From assembly GCA_009829735.1 (NCBI GenBank), contig CM020619.1, positions 25,445,554 to 25,509,553 on the forward strand: DNA of 64,000 nucleotides, written 5' to 3'. Below are positions 9,120-18,733 of this stretch, piece by piece. How positions within the stretch are numbered: the stretch's first letter is position 1; every line of letters starts with the position of its first letter. The position numbers were made by a program, and so were the translations under genes. The DNA is from Pyropia yezoensis. Taxonomy: Eukaryota > Rhodophyta > Bangiophyceae > Bangiales > Bangiaceae. The notes below the pieces were generated by a model. It made no database searches and had not been told where the DNA came from. It worked only from the letters and a program-made list of their open reading frames with translations.

Positions 9120-10983
9120 TAGCTCCCTCCCTAGTCCGGCACGTCCTCGGGCCGAACCAGGTGCCACCGTGCACAGCCTCGAGCACGTCCACACCGGTGC
9201 CGAGGTCGAGCGTCTTCATACGGTGGACCAGATGCGCCTGGCACAAGACCGCTCCCAGAGCTTCTCGGGTTCCTCTTGGGTTGCTCGTCTGGAGGATCTC
9301 CCCTTCGCGCTGGTACTGGATCTACCCTTCACCGAGCGTCGTGTGTCCGCGTCCGTTCTCCGGTGGCCGGAGGAAGAAGGGTACGTCCACCGGGCGCTCA
9401 AGGTCTGGGACGAGGCGCTCAAGGGGTCGGGAAGCTTGAACTGCGACCCCCGTCCGAGCATGGTCGCTCTGGAGCCGCCTTTCTTGACCCGGAAATACTC
9501 CAAGTTGTCGCCGGCACGGGAGCAGGGTGAGCGACGCGGGCGTCAGCGTGACTTCCTTGTGAGCTGCAACCACCAGGAGTTCTGGAAGCTGGACAAGGCT
9601 AACCGGGCGGCGTACTACCCCAAGGTCATCCCGCAGCAGCAGGAAGTCGAGATCCCGGTCAGGTTTGCTCCTTCCAGCATCCCTTGCACCTGGTACTTCT
9701 TGGACGCCTTGACTCAGGCGTCGATCAAGGGCTTCTTCCACTCAATCCCGTACATGATGAACACGTCCGAGATGACAGTCTTGGCGGCCAACCACTGGCT
9801 TCACGAGGTCTTGGTGTCCAACCGGCTTTGGTTTCTCCCTGACCGCCTGATGGTCTGGATTGTCGACAAGTTGACCGTCGACTTCCTGTGCAGCCAGGAC
9901 GAGGAGTACAAGGAGCTCTTCCAGGCGATGATCGACTTCCGGCGTCTGGTGCCGGTGCATGACCGGAACTTCTTGAACGCGATTGCCGACCAGAACCGCC
10001 CGCGTCGGGATGGCTTCGGTTGGGCGCAGGTGGTCTACCAGTCTTCTCCGGCCAAGGTGCAGCTGGCGACGCCGCTTCCAGCGTGGCCGCAGCTAGGTAG
10101 CTTTCCTGCTCCGGCCGCCCTTGATCTTCTGCCAGTTGGGCCGCCGGTGCAGGAGTCGGGATGGGCCGCGGCGGTCGGTCGGGCGTCTGCGGCGGCTCCG
10201 CTTCCTCCTGTTGCCCCTGTCGCCCCGGTCGCCTCGCCTGAACCGTCACCGGCGCGTCCGCGCCCTGTTCCGGTTGTGCCGGTACTTCAAGCTCCTCCGG
10301 CACCGCGCCTGTCTGCGGCGAGTCTGGGAGTGGCCGTGCGGTCGCCGACTACTCCGGCCGCTCTGCCTCGGACGCCTTCTTCCAACGCCGGCGGCGCTGT
10401 GCCTCCGCTGGAGTTGGGTACTCCGGTTTCGGGGGCCGTTGTGGACCGTCCGGTAGTGTCGTCCTCGGGGCGGTTCGAGATTCCGGCGCCGACTCTGCGC
10501 CTTACCCGCTTCCGGGTGCCTGACTGGTACCTGAACCAAGGTGGTCCGACATGCGACCAGTACGACGTCGGTATGACTGAAGACCAGCTGGGTCGTCTTC
10601 CGGTGCAGGTTGAAGGCGTCGGGTCTTCTCTGGTGCTGGGTACTTACGCCAGCGTCTTGAACAACGTGGTCGACCGGGTGTTTGCTTGCGCACATAGTGG
10701 TCAGATGTCGAACAACCCGGTGGTTGGCGAACGTCTGGCGACTTTGACGCGGCATGGCTTGGCCCAGCAGTGGTCAGAGACCTTCACGGGCTTCCAGCGG
10801 CGCCGACGGACATATCTGGATGAGCGGGAGCCACCGGCAACTACTGGTACTACTCCGATGGCGTCATACCGGGATGCGCCGCGTCCACCGCACTACGTCA
10901 TCCCGTCTTCCTCCGGTTCCCGTCGTACCGCGGAGGCAGCGCCGGAGGACACTCCCGCGGCTCAGCGTCCGCGCCGGGAGTAG
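9112..10983 (+). CDS. Antisense accessory ORF of element 2 (unknown function)
   Basis: 623 codons plus stop on the strand opposite gag-pol, between the pol end and the 3' LTR. The first ATG lies at the LTR end (MLHSSLPSP). The frame extends further upstream through the LTR without a stop from 8977. Residues about 100-300 look globular (FLVSCNHQEFWKLDKANR, then a segment rich in W, F and Y, then EEYKELFQAMIDFRRLVP). A Pro/Ala/Val-rich linker follows. A second globular stretch (PDWYLNQGGPTCDQYDVG to GLAQQWSETFTGF) precedes a basic, Pro-rich tail. No known domain, signal peptide or membrane span recognised. It ends convergently with pol, about 145 bp from the pol stop. Amino-acid composition is far more balanced than that of shadow ORFs in this window. 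Element 3 has an ORF in the same place. Confidence 0.7.
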   Translation: MLHSSLPSPARPRAEPGATVHSLEHVHTGAEVERLHTVDQMRLAQDRSQSFSGSSWVARLEDLPFALVLDLPFTERRVSASVLRWPEEEGYVHRALKVWDEALKGSGSLNCDPRPSMVALEPPFLTRKYSKLSPAREQGERRGRQRDFLVSCNHQEFWKLDKANRAAYYPKVIPQQQEVEIPVRFAPSSIPCTWYFLDALTQASIKGFFHSIPYMMNTSEMTVLAANHWLHEVLVSNRLWFLPDRLMVWIVDKLTVDFLCSQDEEYKELFQAMIDFRRLVPVHDRNFLNAIADQNRPRRDGFGWAQVVYQSSPAKVQLATPLPAWPQLGSFPAPAALDLLPVGPPVQESGWAAAVGRASAAAPLPPVAPVAPVASPEPSPARPRPVPVVPVLQAPPAPRLSAASLGVAVRSPTTPAALPRTPSSNAGGAVPPLELGTPVSGAVVDRPVVSSSGRFEIPAPTLRLTRFRVPDWYLNQGGPTCDQYDVGMTEDQLGRLPVQVEGVGSSLVLGTYASVLNNVVDRVFACAHSGQMSNNPVVGERLATLTRHGLAQQWSETFTGFQRRRRTYLDEREPPATTGTTPMASYRDAPRPPHYVIPSSSGSRRTAEAAPEDTPAAQRPRRE

Positions 10984-11128
10984 TAGTTGGAGGCAAGGAG
11001 GGTGAGGGTCTTGGGAGAAGCGAGGAGGGAAGAGGCGGAGAGAAGGGTTGCTCGAGCGGGTGCTTGTTTTCCTTGATTGTTCCATGCTTGCATTGCGTGT
11101 TCTCCTTGATATACCCGTTCCCTTCTTC

Positions 11129-14100
11129 TCAATCCTCTTGTTCCGCATCCGTTGCGGGTGAGCTCGTCTCGTCCCGAGGGTCTTGGTTGGCCCCGTCCTC
11201 TTGGTCCTCCTCCGTGTCCGACTCCAGAATCTTGCCGGCTCTGGCCACTGGAGTGCCCTCAATCCCGTTCCGTCGCGTGTAGGCACAGACGTCCGCGATG
11301 GGTAGCCGGTTTGAGGGTTCCCATGTATCATCTGCCGGGTTAAAACCGAACCAGCGTACTCGCAGATACAGGCGCCCGTCTCTCCAGGCATGGTCGACAA
11401 ACTTGACGTAGACATAATCCCGGCCTTCTTCTTGGGATAGCCAGGGTACTGCGGCTCGCTTACGCCGGGTCAAGTCCCGTTGGCTTGGCGGTGGAGCTCG
11501 GGTGACATGGTCGCTGCTCACCCGGTACGGGGAACCATCCACGTCTAGAAGGAAGGTCGAGCCATCCGTATTAAGAATCTCATAAGGTCCATCCGTCTTA
11601 GAGTCCAGCTTCCCCCGGGTCTTGCTATGGTTGTCCACAAAAACCCAGTCGCCACCACCCAGTTCCTTGTTCTTTTCCCGGACACCCTTGTCATAGTCCC
11701 GCTTGTATCGCTCCTGGGTTTTTGAGATTGACTCCTTGACTCATGGGAGCAGGAGCTTTAGTTGTTCCAGGAACTCATCCTTTGCCTTGGGACCTGGCTT
11801 CAGTGCAGGCTGGAGACCATCCGGTATTCTTTCCAGGGAGAAGTTGGTCAGCCGCCTCGGGGTGACAATGTCGAGTGGAGCGACTCCCGTTGTCCGGTGA
11901 ACTCGGGAGTTGTAGGCTAGAGTGAGGACAGCCAGGAGCTCGTCCCAGTCTTCTTGGTGCTCCTCCACGTAGTGCCGTAGCATGTCCACCAGGGTCCGGT
12001 TGAATCGTTCCACCTGGCCGTTCGTTTGAGGGTGGTACGTCGTGGTGTACAAGTTCTTGATGCCCATCAGGTCACAGACTCCTTGGAAGAACAGGGATGC
12101 AAACTGGGGACCATTGTCGGTTAAGACGGAGTCTGGAGGGCCGTAGGCAGCTATCCAGTACTCGCAGAAGGCTGACGTGACATCCAGAGCCGTGATGGTC
12201 CTCAGCGGGATTGCTCGAGTGAACTTGGAGAACCGGTCACAAATGATGAGCAGGTATATGTTGCCACTGGATGTTTCAGGTAGGGGCCCCAGGATGTCCA
12301 TGCTTAAGCTTGCAAAGGGCTCCGCCGTAGGGAATAGGCGTAGCTTAGAAGTCTTCTTCTTCTGGGACAACCGGTTCCTTGCACAAGAAATACAAGCCTC
12401 CAGGCACTTATGGACGTCACATCCATGGTTTCCCAGTAATAGTGTCGTCTCATGGAAGCATACATCCGATTGATACCAGGATGTCCGGCCTGGGGAGACG
12501 AGTGCTCCAGGCGTAGGATGTCAGTCCGTAGGCACCGAAGTACGTAGACTTGAGTTGCCCCATCGAAGGGTGACACCCGTACTAGGAGTCCGTCCGTAGA
12601 CTCGGAGAAGCGACTGTTCCGGTTCAGGTCCATTTGGTGGCGAAGCTCCAAGCATTGAGGGTCCGTCAATTGTGCCTCCAGCATCCGGTGAATGGTTACC
12701 GGTTGATGAGCTTCAGGTGTCTCGTACAGGGGAGCGTGCCAGCCACGTCCGACATTCGGGAGGATAAAGCAAGGTATTTCCTCCGGGATAGGACCGGTAT
12801 CGGCTGCAGGAGTTTCCAGCCGGGACATGGTGTCGGCGCAGTGGTGCTCCCTCCCTGCTCTGGTGCACACCTTGTACTTGAACTCCGAAAGGCGTAGGCG
12901 CCACCGGGCAACCCTTCCTTGACTGCTGTCCATGCATAGCAGCCACCTTAGACTGGCGTGGTCCGTCCGGATGAGGAACTCTTGTCCTTCAAGATATGGA
13001 CGTAACAGGAAGCAAGCCCAGACGACCGCCAAGCACTCGCGCTCGGTCGTGGAATAGTTCTTCTCGGCTGGAGTCAAGACGCGACTGTAGTAGCCTATCG
13101 GGAGGAAGTGCCCATCAGGTTGCTGCTGGAGTAGTGAGCACCCCACCTGGACGCCACAGGCATCAGTCTCCAGAACAAACTGGCCCTCCCGCTTGGGTAA
13201 CGCCAGTACTGGAGTGGTGGTCAGGCGCTTCTTGAGCTCTTCGAAGGCTACTGTCTGCTTCTCGTCGAACACCGGGAGTTGTGCTGGAAGCTTCTTGCTA
13301 GTAAGCTTGGTCAAGGGCCGGGCAATCAGAGCGTAGTCCCGTACGAACCGGCGGTAGACGTTGCACATACCCAGGAAGCTCTTGAGTTCCGTCTGGGTTT
13401 TAGGTTGCCGTGCATGTCGGAGGGCCTTGATGTTCTTCTCATTGACTCGGAGCTCCCCCGGACTCAGCACGTGCCCCAGGTACTCCACCTCAGTCTCAAA
13501 CAGGTGGCACTTCTCGGCCTTGAGGGTGACTCCAGCCCTGGACAGGAGGGCCAGGACCTCTCGAAGGTGCTCCAGGTGTTCCACTAAGGTCTTGGAGAAA
13601 ACGATGATGTCGTCCAGGTAGACCAAACATGTTCTCCACCTTAGCCCCGACAGGATGATGTCGATGGCTCTTTGGAAGGTTGCCGGAGCATTAGTGAGAC
13701 CAAAAGGGAGACGCTTGCACCGGAATAGTCCCAGGTGGCACGTGAAGGTAGTCTTGTCCTTGTCCTCGTCAGCCAGAGGGATCTGCCAGTAACCGGCATT
13801 ACAATCCAGCGTCGAGAAGAGGGTGGCATCACCAAGAAAGTCGAGGCAATCATCCATTCGGGGTATCGGGTATACATCCTTGACTGTCATCTCGTTCAGG
13901 CGTCTGTAGTCAACGCAGAAACGGAAGTGACCGCCAGGTTTCGGGACGACTACCACCGGGAAAGCCCACTCGCCATCAGACGGCTCGATAACATCCATCT
14001 TGAGCATCTTGTTAACCTGCTTCTCAATCTCATCCAGGCGATGAGGTCCAGCCCGGTATGGGTGCATGTGCACTGGTCTGGCATCTCGCTTGAGTGGAAT

Positions 14101-15222
14101 CCGGTGTAGGGTGGCGTCCATCTTGCCCAGCTCTCCAGACCACAGGTGCCGATATTCCTGGAGAAGCTTCTCCAGTGCCTCCTTCAAGTCGGGGGGGACG
14201 TTTTCTTGGTTGACCTTCGGCATCCCGGGCGGTGCTTGTTCGGGCTTCGGAGTAGTACGGCCAGCCTGCTCTTGTTCCGGAGATACGTCTAAGGCCGTCA
14301 AGTTGGATGCCAGCTCTTGTTGCAGGTTCCAGAGGTCTTCCTTGCTCATAGCGCGGGCGGACCCCCGGTAAGGCTCTGCTGTACCAACTCGAGTGCCCTT
14401 GGCGAGGGTTATTGGCTTCCGGCTCACGTTGACGATCAGCACCGAGAACGGGGTGTGCCTCTCCATCTTCTTGTGATGTCCGTGGTCTAGGTATAATCGG
14501 TGTCTCGCCAGAAATTCCTTGCGTCCGTAGATCAGGCATTGACCTGCAGTCCGGGTCGTGACTTGAACCTTGGTCTCCGAGCGAGGAGGTAGGAGCACCG
14601 GTTTGATGAGGGTCAAGGTAGAGGGTGGGATGCGTTCCTTCTGGTTCTTGGCCACACGAACCTTGGTGTCCAGGTGCTCCAGCACTGGTGACACAAACCC
14701 ATGGTTGAACTGCACCTTTCCTTCTCCGGGTAGGATGCTCTTGACATGCTGCTTCTGGAAGTCCCAGCCTAGGATGAGGGGGACTGATAAGGTCTTGACT
14801 ACTAGAAAGGGAAAAAGCATTGGTTCATTGTTGACATAGATGGCGACGGGAAGACGGCCAAGCGGTCGTAGGGTTTGACCTGATGCGTCTACAATATGGG
14901 TTCTGGTAGGCGCTCTCCAGGCATGTCGACGCCAGCCCGGAGGTAACAGGTTCTCAGTGATGACGCTTGGTCCGGCTCCCGTGTCGACCACCGGCGTAAC
15001 AGCTTGGGGGAGGCTATCCCCCACACGCATACGAGCATTAATCTTGAGGTTTTCCTTACGCAGGACGAGCAAGGTCCCCTTGAACAAACAGGGTGTCCAG
15101 GCGGCTACCGGTTGAGCAGGTAACTGCCGTCCTTTCTCCCGGCACGCAAGGGGAGAACAGGTAGAAGTACCCTGCCGTTGGAGATTCGGGAAGACGCTTG
15201 GGGAGAGCGCCTGCCCTACTCG
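11129..15222 (-). pseudogene. pol: Pol polyprotein of element 2 (protease, RT, RNase H, integrase, chromodomain), disrupted
   Basis: Entered by -1 frameshift at 15222-15228. Order: aspartic protease (VVDTGAGPSV), reverse transcriptase with CVDYRRLN, FGLTNAPATFQRAID and the catalytic YLDD (near 13610), RNase H (ETDACGVQVG, TTERECLAVVW, RTDHASLRWLL), integrase HHCC finger, DDE core (DILGPLPE, LTDNGPQF, NGQVERFNRT), then a chromodomain (KFVDHAWRDGRLYLRVRW..GFNPADDTWEP) and an acidic tail. Two breaks: a one-base frameshift inside the HHCC finger near 12415, after which the frame continues as DVHKCLEACISCARNR, and a TGA at 11741-11743 in the integrase C-terminal region with the same frame open on both sides. 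The chromodomain places it among chromoviruses. Confidence 0.9.
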
Positions 15223-16977
15223 TTTCCCGGGTCCGAGGAGTCCTTCGAGGTTTCGGTCTCCAGGTCAAAGTCCGTAAGAGCTTCCCTTGCCAGAGCCTCC
15301 GTGATGCTCTGTAAGGTTGCCACTCGGATGGCATGTACCTGTGCCTTGTCCATCTTGGAGGGTGCCCGCCGGTCAGCCCAGTTGACCGCCTTTGCAAACA
15401 CCAGTCCTTGACGCTTGAGTTTCTCCTGGAGATCCTTGGGAATGGTCGGGCACTGGTAGGACATATGATCCTCCTTCTGGCACAGCCAGCAAGACCGGAA
15501 CCGCTGGTTCCTGATCTGCTTGAGGGCGAACCAGGGAAGGTTGCTCCTTAGAAACGAAGCCGCCCCACTTGTCCCTTGACTCCATGGGTGAGGCCTCGCC
15601 AACTGCGAGTACCGGTACAGGGTTATCACCTCCCTTATACTTGTCGGGTCCGGGACGAACTCGCGACAACGGCTTGGGAGTTGATACCATAGGAGCCTGG
15701 AGGGCCTTGGCTTGCCGGTGCTTGCCCTGGGTGTAGGCCATCAACTGCTGGAAGGTATGTTCTTGATGTTCCTGGTTGTAGTTCTCCGCATCCACTTGAA
15801 GATATTCAGGAAGCCCCTCCGAGAAGATCATCTTGAGCCTGTCCTCAGGGTAAACGTTGCCACAAGCATCGCTCATCTCCCGGACACGACGGGCGAACGC
15901 CTCTGGAGTCTCTTGTCTCTCCATGGTTGCCCGGTTCAGCCTACCGACTGCCTTACGCAGGGAGTCCGCGTCTGCGTAGTTGGACAGGAGCCAGTTGACC
16001 GCCTCCGGATAACTCGCGACGGTACGTCCAACAATGTGCCCGGCAGAGTCTGGTAGAACCTGTGCAAACCGCTGTTCCGCTTCTCCGGTCATGAAGTTAA
16101 CCAGGAGATAGAGAGCCTTGCCCTTGGACACATCGTTGTCATTGCATGCCTTGACAAACCGGCGCAGGAAGGCAAAGATAAGCGCCGGTCTCTTCCCGGA
16201 AAACTTAGGATGTCCTCCAAAGCTCGGCTGCATTCGCCGGCTCAGGGATGCCATCTTCTTGGCCATCTTCCGGGTGTAACCTTGGTCTTGGTTCTCCAGC
16301 CGGTAGTTACCCCAATACGTGACCTTGTTCAGGGTGGCATCTCCCACTTGGTGGGCAGGGAAGTCGAACTCGACTAGCCTGCGCCGGGTAGGACCGGGAG
16401 ATGCATCCCAGTCATATCCCTCCTCAGAGCTGGAGGAACTGGTCTCGCTGGTGCTAGAGCGACGGCGACGACGCCGACGCCTACGGCTGCTCCGGTTACC
16501 GGTCTTGGAGCTCCCCGCGCCATAGGACGCAAGGGGAGGAAAAGCTTGGCCGGCCCCAGGAGTCGAAGTCTCAGGAAGACCCGTAGAACCAGTCATAGCG
16601 GTGCCTCCGGCACTGCTAGTGCCCACAGGAAGAGGTGTATACACCCAGCTGCCATGTGTGGGTCCAGGAGTAAACACACCAGGGGCTATCCCTGGAGGTT
16701 GAGGAGTAGAACCGACAGGAGGGAGACGTCTGCTGCGAGCGGACTCGAACGCCGTTGACCCCGGGGTGGCTCCCACAGGAGGAACAGCCGGAGGAACGGG
16801 AGCAGGCGGTACTTGGCCGCCTGTAGACTCCAGTCCACTACCGGATGTCACGGCCAGGTCTGCTTCACCCGTAGGGAGAACGCCGGGTTGGGCACCGTCC
16901 CCCGCGGTGACCAAGGATGCGTCAAGGGACGCGGGGTCTACCCCTTCGGGCACCGTCGTGCCAGGGAGGGTAGCCAT
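15216..16977 (-). pseudogene. gag: Gag polyprotein of element 2, frameshifted
   Basis: Starts at the ATG at 16977 (MATLPGTTVPEG). Pro/Ser/Thr-rich N-terminus, an Arg run and Ser/Glu stretch, then the gag core (LVEFDFPAHQVGDATLNKV, FAFLRRFVKACNDNDVSKG, EQRFAQVLPDSAGHIVG). This frame ends at 15373 without a zinc knuckle. The knuckle CWLCQKEDHMSYQC lies in another frame (15450-15495), which continues to DPGNE and the TAG at 15216. Since element 3 Gag also ends in GNE, the second frame is the true C-terminus and there is an indel between about 15500 and 15600. Confidence 0.85.
15222..15228 (-). promoter_or_regulatory. -1 frameshift slippery site, element 2
   Basis: Minus strand G GGA AAC in the gag frame, then GAG and the TAG stop at 15216-15218. 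After a -1 slip the frame (CGA GTA GGG) is open straight into the protease. Confidence 0.75.
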
Positions 16978-17165
16978 GTTGGTCTCTTGACAGCCACAGT
17001 CCAGTTACCTGCGTGTCCAAAGATCGCAAGACCACAAGAGAGGGGTTGGAGAGCCAGGAATGGGGTTCCCGTGAACGGGTGCAAATCATTCCCAAACCAC
17101 AGAAAAAGACAGAACAGGAACAACGCAACCGCTGCTCCCAAATGTCTCTTCTCAAACACTCCACT

Positions 17166-17182
17166 CCCCTGCTTCTCCACCA
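17166..17182 (-). promoter_or_regulatory. Primer-binding site, element 2
   Basis: Minus strand TGGTGGAGAAGCAGGGG, four bases from the 5' LTR; complementary to a tRNA 3' end including CCA. One base differs from the site in elements 1, 3 and 4. Confidence 0.7.
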
Positions 17183-17186
17183 AATA

Positions 17187-17759
17187 TGTGGTATAAAACT
17201 CGATCCTCTCAGACACGTGTCAATATCCCTCGGGGGAAAGGGACAGGTAACGCAGAAAGGGGAACTACGAGAATGGTATGCCTGTTGCCTCACGTGCCTG
17301 CTCGCAGAGCAAACAGATACGCACGGTAGTGCACACGGGGAAGAGGAAAGCAAACGCGCAGTTTTCTTTTTCCCTGAGGGCGCGGGCCGAGGGCGCCTCG
17401 CTGTCCCTCTTAACGTGCATCTGGGGGAACCCCGGCACGTTGGCCAGGTAGCCCCCCCATAACCCCGAGTGGCCCCGACCCGAGTCTAACCTCGTCAGGT
17501 CGGGGGCCACTATCACTACTAATTCTATTCCCACTCACTAATCTCACACTCAAATTCTCTCAAATCAAGTCCCTCACAAATATGCAAAAAACACATCAGA
17601 AATCCCTCTCTCGCGTGTGGATAGCGTAGTCCACCGCATCCCAGTGCCGGGCACGGGCCACGGCCGCCAACCATCGCCACACGGCGGGCGTGTTCTGGCA
17701 CCTGGTGCCCTCTGGTTGCAGTCCCGGGTCGGCGCCAAGTCGGGGCCAGGGATGCTACA
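17187..17759 (-). repeat. 5' LTR of element 2
   Basis: 573 bp, identical to 8547-9119; followed by target duplication CACAC at 17760-17764. Confidence 0.95.
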
Positions 17760-17764
17760 CACAC

Positions 17765-18733
17765 CATTGCCGACGAGGTCAAACGATCGAATTGACTACA
17801 TGACGAGGCCATACCATGTCCGGCAACGGCACCGCACCCGACTCGTGAATAGTGAACAGGAAAGTTCACCTTCTAGCCCCCCGCCCCCCAAGACCCCCCT
17901 TTTCCTCATGAAAATAGTCAATTTGCCGAAAAGAAGTTAACAAATACCGAAGCATCAAAATCATGACGCAATCGGAAAACACTTATTCACGCGTCGACAC
18001 ATAACAATCTCGACAAAGATCCGAAGAGCGTTATGTACATAAAGCTCTACGGTCGGTCTGACAAGCCAGAACTCCCAGATTCTTCAAGGGCTCACCTGTC
18101 GCGTTTTGTACATAACGCGGCACGGTCTGCTCGGGCGAACTATCTCGACAAACATCAGTAGATCGTTATGTACATAACGCGCCACGGTCTGTCTTCCATA
18201 CCACACCTACCAGATTCTCAAAAAGGCTCACCTCACGCGTTATGTACATAACGCGACACGGTCAGCCTCGGCCATCTGTCGTGACGAAGCCAAGTGCTCG
18301 CCAGACGCGTTATGCATACAAAGCGACTCGGTCTGCCTTGGCCAATTCCCGGCCAACGTCCGACCATGGAACGTACCCATCTGTTGCGTTCTGCACACAA
18401 CATGGCGTGACTCAAGACTGATGGTGGTACCATGGGCCACTCACACCCCCCCCCTCCCCTCCCCATCGCCCAACAAGAGTGCCTTGCCATATGAACCTTT
18501 CCAACCTGTCACGCAACTCAAAACGTCAACTATACCAGTTGTCAACTACACCGGGGAACAACCGGCCACCACATGAAAAGCGACACCTTCAAAGCATAAA
18601 AAAGAGGGGGTGCCGTACAGTCCCACCCCCCCTCCCACCCGCCCCGCCCCCCCCCCCCACACACTCCCGACTAGTACACCCTGTCGAGAGCCACAATGTT
18701 GATGTGCTCGCGGCCCGGTAGATCTGGCTGCCT
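17765..18733. other. Intergenic region between element 2 and the helicase gene
   Basis: Apart from the palindrome array and C-rich runs at 18449-18465 and 18626-18660, no gene was recognised. Composition is less GC-rich than the neighbours at 17880-18200. Confidence 0.6.
18028..18325. repeat. Tandem array of palindromes, about 70-bp spacing
   Basis: Five copies of a palindrome with core TTATGTACATAA, best copy CGCGTTATGTACATAACGCG at 18236-18255. Others at 18028-18045, 18101-18118, 18164-18179 and 18305-18325 are imperfect. Each is followed within a few bases by (C)ACGGTC or a variant (ACTCGGTCTG in the last). Between palindromes, shared phrases recur (CTCGACAAA, CAGATTCT, GGCTCACCT), so the whole is a diverged tandem repeat with a unit of 64-73 bp. 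It lies 0.3-0.7 kb beyond the helicase 3' end. Confidence 0.85.

Larger units (their letters stand above)
8542..17764 (-). mobile_element. LTR retrotransposon 2, chromodomain Ty3/gypsy, complete with target duplication
   Basis: LTRs at 8547-9119 and 17187-17759 are identical over 573 bp by line-by-line reading and run TG...CA. They are flanked by a perfect 5-bp target duplication CACAC (8542-8546 and 17760-17764). Gag and pol lie on the minus strand, so the right LTR is the 5' LTR. Primer-binding site next to the right LTR; a purine-rich stretch (minus strand AGGGAGGGAGCTA) next to the left LTR is the likely polypurine tract. Identical LTRs mean a very recent insertion, yet gag and pol each carry coding breaks. 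A long antisense ORF occupies the space between pol and the 3' LTR. Confidence 0.95.

Noticed and set aside
18028..18325. CRISPR array
   Set aside because: Repeats are perfect or near-perfect palindromes, the intervening segments are themselves related rather than unique spacers, and the genome is eukaryotic with no cas genes.
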